The notes under the pieces: model-generated | Seen by the model: only the letters and a program-made list of their open reading frames with translations | The model's database searches: none | What the model was told of the DNA's origin: nothing | Program-made: the position numbers and the translations under genes | Assembly: GCA_963402885.1 (NCBI GenBank) | Contig: OY727095.1 | Location: 23,069,001-23,133,000 of the forward strand | Direction of reading: 5' to 3' | Length of the DNA: 64,000 nucleotides | Source of the DNA: Antedon bifida | Taxonomy: Eukaryota > Echinodermata > Crinoidea > Comatulida > Antedonidae | Shown: positions 12,569 through 24,500 of the stretch, one piece after another | Numbering within the stretch: the first letter of the stretch is position 1 | Layout of the letters: each line of letters begins with the position of its first letter

Positions 12569-15500
12569 CTGCGGATATTAAAGTAAAGTTTATTACTAAT
12601 AAATTTAAATAACTATTTGTTTTAGTGTCAAACAAATTTTTGTTCTATTTTGTTAATGGTGGTCTCTGCTTAAAGTCTATTTTCTTAGACTTATTTTGAC
12701 CACCATCCACATTTTTACTTAACTAATTATTTATAAAGAAATATTTTATGTACTATTTGTGGAAATCAAATAAAACAAAACAAATTAATAGGCTAAATTC
12801 ATTTAAATTGTATGTCTGCTGATTCGTTCGATTTGACCGCACTTTGTTTATTGTTATCCTGTTACTATTTACTAAATTCATTCTAGGCATTTCATACTGT
12901 GGCAACACAAACACATTTTTTTTTTCAAGTTGGTTTTCCTGTCGACATTACGGTTTGGTCATCATTCAACAATTTGAAATAAAACACAACTCGCCGTAAT
13001 TTAATATTAACATGAAAACAAACTTTAGGATTGTTAGTGTTTATCAGTTTTTTTTTTGTTTGAGACAGTCTGTAGGGTAAAAAAAGGAAATTCAATTCTA
13101 AAAAACAATTCTATCAATTTAGATTTGTCAATTTGGTCTGGCCAAGCATTGAATTAATGGGGAGCTGTCAACCAAAGTATGTCATATTCATTTATTGTGC
13201 GCATACAGGCATATTGGGTCATGTTTCCTTACCACCTTGACACAGTTTTGATGTTTTCCAAACGACAACCGTCAACACATTGATTGACCTAGGTGGGTCA
13301 TCAGTCGTCATAATTTGAAAGTGCTTTTTTATAGTTGGCAGGTCTTTTTATTTTTTCTACTTACTTTTATTGTCTTCATTATCTTCCTCATCAATGTGGT
13401 AAATATCTTGGTCTATAATTGGAAAGCCAAAAACAGTTAAATTATAGTTATCTTGAGTATACAATAACAATAAAAAAAAAGTAAGAATTTGCCAGGGACT
13501 ATAAATATAATTGAGTATTACAAACTACAACAAACAAAGCATCGCTTTATAATGTAGGCCACTATGTAATTTTGTGTCATTTTTTTGTTAAAAGCAAAAT
13601 TCCAGCTGATTTAGTGTCTTTAGGATGTAAAGTAATGAAAAAAATATGTTGCCATTTTTTTAAAAAAGCTTAAGGGTGTCAAATCCAAGATGGCCGCCAA
13701 TACGTAAAATATCCAATAAATGTACCATATTGGACAAAGTAACACCCATTTTGAATAATATTTTAAGTTCATATGGGTTCTCTGCTATATAAGAATTATT
13801 ATAAACCTATATTTATTAGTATTCTGACATTTTGAATTTCAAAATGGCCGCCATTTTTAAAAAATGGATTACATTTTATTAAAACATGTGCAAGTTATGA
13901 CGTTGATTGAAATCACATAAAATGATAGGCCTATGACAACAACATTTGTGATTAACACAAAATGGTGGCCATTTTGAATTTCAAAATGGCCGCCATTTTT
14001 TAAAAATGGGTTAAATTTCTTATTAAAACGTGTGTAAGTTAAATAAAATTAGATTGAAATACACAAAATAATATTCCTATGACAACAACATGGTGATTAA
14101 CACAAAATGTTGACCATCAGGTCGGAGGTCTATAGTACTGACAGTACACTTCTTCATATTAAAACATCTCATACACTTCTTCAGTTAAATGACAACTAAC
14201 TCTGCCAAAGTCCTTCAAAGAAATATTTCTAATCTTGAATGCGATACAGTAAGTTGACCTTCCTTCGTTTTCTACTACTGTATCCATCAAACTTCCACAG
14301 ACTGATCTGCGATCCCAACAAGCTTGTTCAGAAACAAATTGGCAAAAGTACTGCAATACCTCATTTCACTGCCAAATAATCTCTATTATAGGAGTCCTCT
14401 TTTACTTTGATAAGTTTGTCACCTGTATTCACCGTCATATATATTTTTTGCCAATGTTCGTCTTTTTCTTAGGATCCCATATAGACAGTTTGCCTTCTAC
14501 AAGACTTTTACCAATGCCTCAAAAATTTTCTGTCCAATTTTATCATGCCATGGCCAACAAACACCTTTGTGCGAATTTGCAGCATTCCTCATTAATCGGG
14601 ATATCATCTCTCTTTAAATGTTGGATTTCAAACTTATCAACTAGATTTGCCAGCTCTGATGAAATCATTAATTTGTGTTATTCCAATGATACCACGCTCA
14701 ATGACCCTGATCAATTGATGTAAATCCAGCAAGTCCCACACATACATGTCCTCTCATAAACTCCAATATCTGTAATTTGTTTCAGTAATCTGTTAAAATT
14801 GATACAGCGGAAGTAACCGGTCGTTGTTCAGGTGGTCATGAGCGAAGAAATATTTGATAAAAGCATGTGTACTTTGCATGTGTGCAGATATCGTTTTCTT
14901 GTGTCTCGGACATATATAGGGATATAGTTTAACCACATCATTTAGATTTCGTCGACTCTCTGTATTCAAGTTAATATCTTTATGATCAGCCTCTTTCAAA
15001 CAAAATGACTTCACTTAGAATCTCTCTCTGTCTGCATTTGTAGAAGCAAGTTGTAGAGAGAAAGCAGAATTAGTGTGCTTCTGTCCTTTAGAGATGTTTT
15101 CCATTTAAGATATTTGTCTCACTGGTTGTATAGGTAATACAAGTTCAGTTTCAACAAAAGCACTGGCCCCAACACTATTTTCACAATGCTACATGTCCAA
15201 AAGCCATATAGTTCACCGGGTCGACATAATAATTGCTTCTTGATGTCATCTCTGTCCACCTCCACTCATCTCGGGCAAGAGTCATCACCAGGCATTCTTG
15301 TCTTTCCCTAGTACATGAGTTTTTAAACCACAACTATGTGCACTTATCAAACCAGTGTATAATGGTGGTCCATCTGTAGGGGGTACATATCTAATGAAAT
15401 CGGTTGAGATTGTAGAAGATGAGAAGTAGGAGTTAATGCTGCCTATGAATAATCTTGTGAATGAGCTGTATCTGTATTGCCTTCAAGCTTCTGCCAAAAG

Positions 15501-18500
15501 TTGACATGTTAAAAACTTACCAACCATGGGTCAGACATTGAATTACATAGCAATAACGCATTTATTATTTAACATCATATTTATACAGGATTTCACAATA
15601 AGGTATAAATGCACTTGTTTTATATTGTGGTCCTGTTTCCTGTCAAGTTTCAGTTTCATGAAAAGAAATGAAATCTGTAATTTAGAATCTATATATAAAT
15701 TATGGTTAATTCTGACATAGGCAAGCACAATGGAAAAACTTTAGAACAAATCTCTGCCTTGGATACCTACCTGAACTAGGCCTATCTCAGATGTACCGCA
15801 AAATGTAAAACAGTTTTCACTTTTACGATATTGTTCCATATCTTAGGAATATATTATAAAGAGTTTTAAAACAAAATTTCTGATTTCATCGGTAGATTTT
15901 CAACTCAATTTAAATTGTACGCGGTCAAAGTAATTTCCAGGTTCACGATGAGTTCACAGGTTCACCTTGCAACTACCTGGTTTCAGGTAAACGCCCATCC
16001 ACATTTATACACACAATATTGTATTATATTTATAATAACACAATTATACTATTTGTAATAGAATTCATCACACGGTTAACTACAATTTAACAAGCATTGT
16101 TATTATTTTTTACCACTTTTCATATCTATTAGAGGATTTTATTTGATTATAAATGTTACGATATTATTAAAACTAAAAAATCTCTCGAATAAGCATCTCC
16201 CTCAAATGATATCTGCCTCCCAACCTCCGCCATATAAGGGCCCTACCAAACAATAAACACTATACTTTAAAATGTTATTAATCATCTAAGACACTGTGAA
16301 ACAGAGTAGGTTTAGTTTTTCGAATGTCAAGCATTTTCAATAATGGTAACCGACATAAAACGTACAAGGAGAACATCCTTCTAAAACCTTTTTACCCGAG
16401 TCATTATCATTCCGAGAACCATCGTTTACACTTCCTAGAGGGGAGCGAGCGAAGCGAGCTCACCCTCTAGTTAGACGTAATTGTTGTTGAATATTTGATA
16501 TAAATTGGTAAGTTGTTCCATACTTTTGCAACACCAACTTTGAACGATTATTTAATTTAAGAGTCATAGTTGGGTATTATATATCTGTTATATAGAGAAC
16601 ATTGACAACTTTAGACAGCCTTATATTTAGACAATCCTGTGAGAAGTGACAAATTTAGAACATTGTGTACAAACAACAATTTATGCACACATATTTAAAA
16701 AAAATTATTTAAAGAATTTAATTTTTAGTGGCGGCCATTTTGAAATCCAAGATGGCCGACAGATAATCGCTTTACATACTTAAGATTTTATAATGGGTAC
16801 AGTAATACCATCAAAACGGACTTGTTCCACATTTATAATTTGTATTATTGGTGATATTCTGATTTTTAATAGGGTTATTTGAATGTTGGCGGCCATCTTG
16901 AATTTGGTCCTTTAAATGTCTTTTGAAAAAATGGCAACATATTTTTTTTCATTCCTTATATTATCAAGATATGAAATAAAGTCAAAGTTTGCTTTTAACA
17001 AAAAATATACACGACATTCATATAAACGACATACCAGCCTACATTATTAACCTAACAATAGGTGTTTTTGTTTTTCAGGTGTTGAATATGATGATGCAGT
17101 ACAGTATAACCACACAGACATATTATTATGACTGCAGCCTGGCATAAAATGGTAGGCTAAGTCAAGGCAGCAGTAGTATAGTAGAATTAATATTAAGGGA
17201 ACATCTATGGGACCACACAAAGGTACCCCTATTCAGAGGACACTAAAATGAACAATAGTGAACAATGTATAAACAATTCTGTTCCCCTTATTTAAAAGTT
17301 CTGGATGTGCCATTGATTGGCAACATTCTGCAGCACAATTGCCTTTTACACTGTTCTCAAGTTTTTAAAATGGTACACAAACAATAGAAATCCTTGGGAA
17401 AAGGTCAGAGTGTTTGCTTATGCTCCCATGCAATTTTTTATAAAGTGTGACTTTTTAAATAAACGTAATATTTTCCCTCGCTGCTGGATGAGTAAGAAAT
17501 AAATAAATAAATGAACTTAGGAAAGCGTGAACAAATTAAAAAAAGAATGCAAAACATACCATTTCTTTTCTTAGATTTGTAAATTATTAAAGAAACCAAT
17601 GCAGCAACCAACACAGAGCATAATGAAGCTATAGCAATAGCTACAACATTTCCTTGTTCATCATGCTTAAACCCTTGGCGTTCTGTAATGATTCAAATTG
17701 TATAAATGAACATTCTGTAATATACTGTACAACAAAATATAAATTGTGTGCTTGAATAGAAAAAAACATTACACAACAACAAACTTTTGATCGGATCACA
17801 AGAAACTTCATTAAGCATGGTTATTGTGATTATTTTTTACAGTATATTTCGACGCTATAAAGTATATTTCGTTTAGGAGATCAATTACTATATGTTTTTT
17901 AATTAATATTTCAATTCAATAGTAGGGTAGGAAAACAGTGTCCTTTTTGTCACACTTAAAAGTGTCCCCATCCACTTGATAGGGTGTCCCCTAATTTAAA
18001 TAGGTGATAATGTAATATAATGTTAAAACATAATATTTCCCCTTCATAGGAAAGAGTCCCCTCAATAGGTTTAAGGTTGTATTATATACAACAATTGAAT
18101 ATGAAATTAAAATATAATATTTTGAAATAAAACTCTTTTTTTCTTTAATTACTACTGTAGATGATAACGTTGACCAGAGATGATATTGAATGTATGAATA
18201 GTTGGAATATTGATTTGTTTCTCAATTTTTATTGAACAAAAAATATAAAAATAATATAATGTTCTTATAAAAAGATCATATTGCAGCTAAAAATTGTTGG
18301 AATGAATTGATGTTGAATTGATTTTTATGTTGACCCATTTCTTCTGGCAAGAAAATACTGTATACATACCTTGTAATGTTGGTATAGTAGCCACATTATA
18401 GCCATCCTCTTCTTTTGGATGGACTGTAAATATACAAAGTTGAAATGTATTGTAAAATTTTAATATAAATACGGACAAGTTGTTGATCTATTAAAATTTG

Positions 18501-21500
18501 CTTTAAAATTAAATTATGTTTAAATAAAGTAAAATATATAGGGAATAATAATGCTAATCTGGGTCTTAACATTTTTTACTGTATTGTTAATGTTTTAACC
18601 ATCTTTTATGTATTTTTTACATTTTTATCAGATGTATAAATGATGTATGTATGAACACATCAGGTAAAGAACATTGATTCTAAACCGCCCGGTGATATAC
18701 TGAAATTTGAAACGATAAAGATGAGGAAATCTGTGATAATGAGAAAGTATGATGTATAAACAAAAGAATTTCTGAATCTGTATTTCAAATTAGACCAATA
18801 AAGATGAATATAGAATAAAGAATATCATAAAAGGTTTCTTTTCATTGAGAATCTTTTAATTTCTGAGGGGTCATTGACTTGCAGAGTTAAGGTTTACCAT
18901 AGTTCTGAGGTAACTACTTATGTGCACAATATTTATGTGCGAAAAAAAATGTGATTTTAATCAATTGCAAAAGAAATAATAAATGAGATTATTTTTGTGG
19001 ACAAAAGGTTAGTCTACGGTTGGGAGTAAAAAAAAAGCTAATTTGCATATTAAAGATATATTGTCCCCCTAAAAAAATATTTTTTTACATTTTTTTGTTG
19101 AATATGTTATTTTAATGTCACATAATAGTTATTCAATCTCACAAAAAATTGGGTCTGAAAAAAATTTATTTACCTGAGAAAAATGTAATTTAAAGCAAAA
19201 AATGGTCAAATTGTCTGGAAGACAATGAGTTTTTGGGTAATTTAACTGTTTATTTTGTCTTTTTATAGGTGAAATAATTTTTTCCCCCCGTTTTTTTTCT
19301 TATGGAAGTGAACAACTTCATTAAAACTGCAAAATGGCCTATTCAAAGTCCGATTTTAAAAATCTTTATTTTTCATGATTTTGGGGGACAATACATCTTT
19401 AATGACGTCATTACAAAAACTATTTTTCTATAAGAAATTCCCTCTAGATATTGATGTGGATATGTATAATAAATAAAATTTCAAAACAAAATTGAATTAT
19501 TTTTATCGTTTTATAAAAAATTACACATAAATCAGAAATTATTTCAGATTTTTTGTTTGCGTATTAGGATGGACACGATATTGCCTTATTGGTGGGTAAA
19601 ATTTGGTAAATGTACCTTGTAATGTTGGTATAGTAGCCACATTATAGCCATCCTCTTCTTTTGGATGGACTGTAAATATACAAAGTTGAAATGTATTGTA
19701 AAATTTTAATATAAATACGGACAAGTTGTTGATCTATTAAAATTTGCTTTAAAATTAAATTATGTTTAAATAAAGTAAAATATATAGGGAATAATAATGC
19801 TAATCTGGATCTTAACATTTTTTACTGTATTGTTAATGTTTTAACCATCTTTTATGTATTTTTTACATTTTTATCAGATGTATACATGATGTATGTATGA
19901 TGTATAAACAAAAGAATTTCTGAATCTGTATTTCAAATTAGACCAATAAAGATGAATATAGAATAAAGAATATCATAAAAGGTTTCTTTTCATTGAGAAT
20001 CTTTTAATTTCTGAGGGGTCATTGACTTGCAGAGTTAAGGTTTACCATAGTTCTGAGGTAACTACTTATGTGCACAATATTTATGTGTGAAAAAAAAAGT
20101 GATTTTAATCAATTGCAAAAGAAATAATAAATGAGATTATTTTTGTGGACAAAAGGTTAGTCTACGGTTGGGAGTAAAAAAAAAAGCTAATTTGCATATT
20201 AATGACATCATTACAAAAACTATTTTTCTATAAGAAATTTCCTCTAGATATTGATGTAGATATGTATAATAAATAAAATTTCAAAACAAAATTGAATTAT
20301 TTTTATCGTTTTATAAAAAATGACACATAAATCAAAAATTATTTCAGATTTTTTGTTTGCGTATTACGATGGACACGATATTGCCTTATTGGTGGGTAAA
20401 ATTTGGTAAATGGAGGATGTTTTTCGCCATTATAGCTACGGTAATAATACAACGTTCCAAGGTCGAAATGATTATAACATGTGATATCAATTCCACAGAG
20501 GCGCAAGTTGAAATTGAAACTTCAATACGATATTAACACATATAGAGGGTGCATGAATGTCTGAATGTTATTCAATTCAATTCAATTCAAACTTTTATTT
20601 CAGACAATTTTTCATATGGTATAATACATTACAAAAAAAAGATGAAGGAGAGAGGACCAAAACTTTGATCTATTGGTATATAATGCCTCTCTCCATTTGT
20701 AGTACATGTTTGAATCCATCAACAAATATTTATATATACAAATTAACATTCTGTTTTCGCTTTTCATTATTCTTGTAAGAAATCGGTAAGTCGAAATCCT
20801 CAAATATTCATAAAATGATGGAATATTGTTTTCCACAAACAAATTCCTCGCACTAACAAATCTGGGTTGTCTTAACAACCTCCGGAAAGCATCATTATAA
20901 CAAACTTTAAGTCGGTTGATATCTTTTTTTAAATAATTAGACCATAAAGGAGAAGAATTTATTTATCGTTTATTTTAATTGTATCGTTTTATATTGTACT
21001 TTTGATAATGGTTTTATAATTTCTGCCGCTCTTGCAAAAGCGTCAATCCAAATAAAGTTATTATTATAAGTCGCTAAAAATGTGAATACAATACCTTTTA
21101 CTTCAGAAGGCTTGGATGACATAACAGTACATTGAAATGAAATATCATTCTTCAGACATTTCTGAGAATTGTCACCTAATGGCCATGGCAGTAGCTACAA
21201 ATGAAATTAAAATCAATCATATTTAGATTTAATTTACATTGACGTCACAACATCTAATAGGTAAATATTTTACATGAATTCATATTTACAACTCATTATC
21301 TTCCATAACAAATTGAGGGTCACGTTCATCCGGAGAAGCTATTATAGATTCCCGGGTCATATCCTGTAAATATTCCCTGGGGACACCAAATAGGAGAGGT
21401 AAAAAATTGATTTAATCATGTGAAAAGCCACACGGATAAAAGTTGTTGGACATCGTCTCCATATGTGTATACAATGTTAAAACAGCAATGACAGCAACTT

Positions 21501-24500
21501 TATCATGTAAGTTGCCCCAGATAGTAGCCCAATAATGCCCTGTGGGCCATACAAGATTTAATCATGCGAAGAGCCACACGTCTAATTTCTTTTGCATTGT
21601 AACTGTTACACATTTGGATGCACAAAAATACCATTGACAGCAACTTTATCCTGTAAGTTGCCCCAGACAGTAGCCCAAAAATGTCCGTGCCATACAAGAT
21701 TTAATCATGCGAAAAAGCCACACGGCAAATTCCTTTTACATTGTAACTATTTTACTTTGGGATACGAAAATACCGTTGACAGCAACTTTATCCTGTAAGT
21801 TGCCCCAGATAGTAGGCCAACAATTTCTGATTCCGACCCCTACAAGATTTAATAACTTAAAGAGCCACACGGCATATTGTTATAACTTTCTATTGCAGGA
21901 GATATACGAAAATACCATTGACAGCAACTTTATTCTGTACGTTGCCCAAGTAGCCTACAATTCCCCAGCCACTACAAGATTTAACCACACTGCTAATTTG
22001 TTTTGCATTGTAATTATTACCCTTGGGATATACGAAAATACCATTGAGATATAAAAAAATCTTAGTGTGAATAAGTGTTTTGTGGTTTTGTTTAGTTTGT
22101 TCAAATTGGAACGATGTTTTGACGGGAAATGGTTTCTCAATTGGGGCTATAAGAAGATGAGCGGTCGCGATGGCTAAAATCAAAGCATCTAATATGAAAG
22201 AATTTCATGATTGAATAAACATTATTTTGTGTCAACAGAGTCCAGGACAAACCAAAAGAAACAAAATAAGTAGATTACAGGTATTGATATTACATCTAAT
22301 ACCTTACATTACGTGAAGGCTGCCCCTGTTGAATATATAGCATTAACAATTAGCATTCACCATTTGTTATCTATACGCACCATTAATATACTTAAATAAT
22401 AATAATAATATACTAAAATAACTGACAATATATAAAAGTTATAGGTCTATACAGAATCGAAACATATCGTAGAATTAATATACAAATCTAAAGGCAAATT
22501 ACTGAAAAAATGACAATGCTGTGGGTATCATGGGTTGGATCTCGATGGAGATACAAAAAAAAAAAAGCGAAAAGCTAAATCAAAACAATAAGTAAAACCA
22601 GAGTTAAACTCTTCCCTGGTAAAACAGCCAGAAAAGTTAGCAGAGCTTTCGGACAACACTAGCCCTTCATCAGTGCAAGTGAAGGAATTTGGATAACGTC
22701 ATAGTATAAGAGCTGGCAAGTGCTGCCTGGGTGGACAGGAATAAATGAAATACAACAAAAGGAGGTAGGGCGGAGTCTGATTAAGAGTAAAAAACAAAGA
22801 AGGTAGCTTGGTAGAGATATAAACAATTTTGGAATGAAACTAAAAAACAGCTTAAATGGAATTAATATACATAAACAAATTGAGATATAATTATTCTTGG
22901 CACACAGTACTCCAGAATCGTAACTAAACATATCATAGAATTAATATACATAAACAAATTGAGATATAATTATTATGGGCACACACTCCAGAATCGTAAC
23001 TAAACATATCAAAGAATTAATATACATTAAAACAAATTGAGATATAATTATTATGGGCACACACTCCAGAATCGTAACTAAACATATCATAGAATTAATA
23101 TACATAAACAAATTGAGATATAACTAGAGGGTACTCCGAGAGTACAAACCTCCGCCTACTGTAAAATTCCCCTACATAAAATGTCCCCGGAAAATATATA
23201 TATTAAAAAAATTTTTTTTTATTAGTTCTAAGTGTAAATAGGCTAACTGCACACTACAAAGTTGTGAATGAGAGTTTGTGTAATGGTTATGTTTCCAGCC
23301 TCTCGCAGTTGAGATTGCCGGTTCAAGTCCTGTTGAGGTTTTTTTTTTTTCTTTTTCTTTTTTTTTTGTGGACCTTGATCTTTGACCCTGACCCTTCAAA
23401 ATTTAAACACAATTTGATGAGTCATTGATCATTGTGGCTAAGTTTGGTGAGAATCAGATAAAAACTGTGGTCTCTAGCTATGCAGTAAAATAGTTTTTTG
23501 TTAGTTGTGACCTTGACCTATGACCTTTTTCCCTCACAATCAAACTCATCCAAGCTTTTGGGGCATAGATCATTGTGGCCAAATTTGGTGAGAATCGGAT
23601 GAAAACTGAAGCCTCCAGGCTGTTCACAGACACACACACAAACACACGCATGCACGCACACACAAACATACAGGGGTGAAAACATAAACAAATTGAGATA
23701 TAATTATTATGGGCACACAGTACTCCAGAATCGTAACTAAACATATCAAAGAATATACATAAACAAATTGAGATATAATTATTATGGGCACACACTCCAG
23801 AATCGTAACTAAACATATCATAGAATTAAAGCCCCCTTCCCTACGTTTTTTAGATCTAATTTAAGATCACAAACTATATTTAATGTCAAAATAATACTAT
23901 ATGGTCCTATTGCGATAACTTTTTTCGTCTTTAAACGGTTAAAAATGTGAAAAATAAGTCGATTCTAATAATTATAGCGGCCCGCTATAAATCCCAAAAT
24001 GCATTGCGCGCGGATTGATATTTTTGTTTTTCACCTGTAATTCGCCCACTTTTCGATCGATCGTGAGGCCAAAACAAATGGAAGACTCCTAACTTTTCCG
24101 CGAAAATACCGGGTTTTCCCCAATTTGTATCAACGGAGTCTGGCAAAAATAGAAAGACAATTAATGCAGCAACTATACAACGTCAGGATAGGTATATAGC
24201 TAGCGTACGATGTTCGTACGTTACCGATGTTTACCAGCTAGGCCTACAAAACTAAGCCTAGCTAGGCTAGGCCTAAGACCGTCCACGAGAGGTCGATCAC
24301 CGCAAGCTACTTAGGTAGTGCATTGTTTCTCACTTTTTATCATAATTTACCATAAAACGTACATTTAAGACAAGGAATGACATGGTTTAATGTTTTTAAA
24401 GTGATATATATGTATTATTTTCAAAAAAACGTCCAAAATTGCAGGTAAGGGGTCTTTAATATACATAAACAAATTGAGATATAATTATGAGCACACACGC

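Larger units (their letters stand above)
18367..20412 (-). repeat. Intragenic tandem duplication copying a receptor exon
   Basis: Two head-to-tail copies of one unit, 18,367-19,612 and 19,613-20,412. Each contains the same 54-nt exon. The right ends of both read GGTGGGTAAAATTTGGTAA. The first copy is about 446 bp longer. The excess is explained by a 345-bp MITE plus a 4-bp target duplication (19,054-19,402) and by a 93-bp SINE-like piece with a 5-bp GTATG repeat (18,654-18,751); 800+349+98 is within one base of the observed length. By eye the shared parts differ at few positions, so the duplication is recent. Confidence 0.9.
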
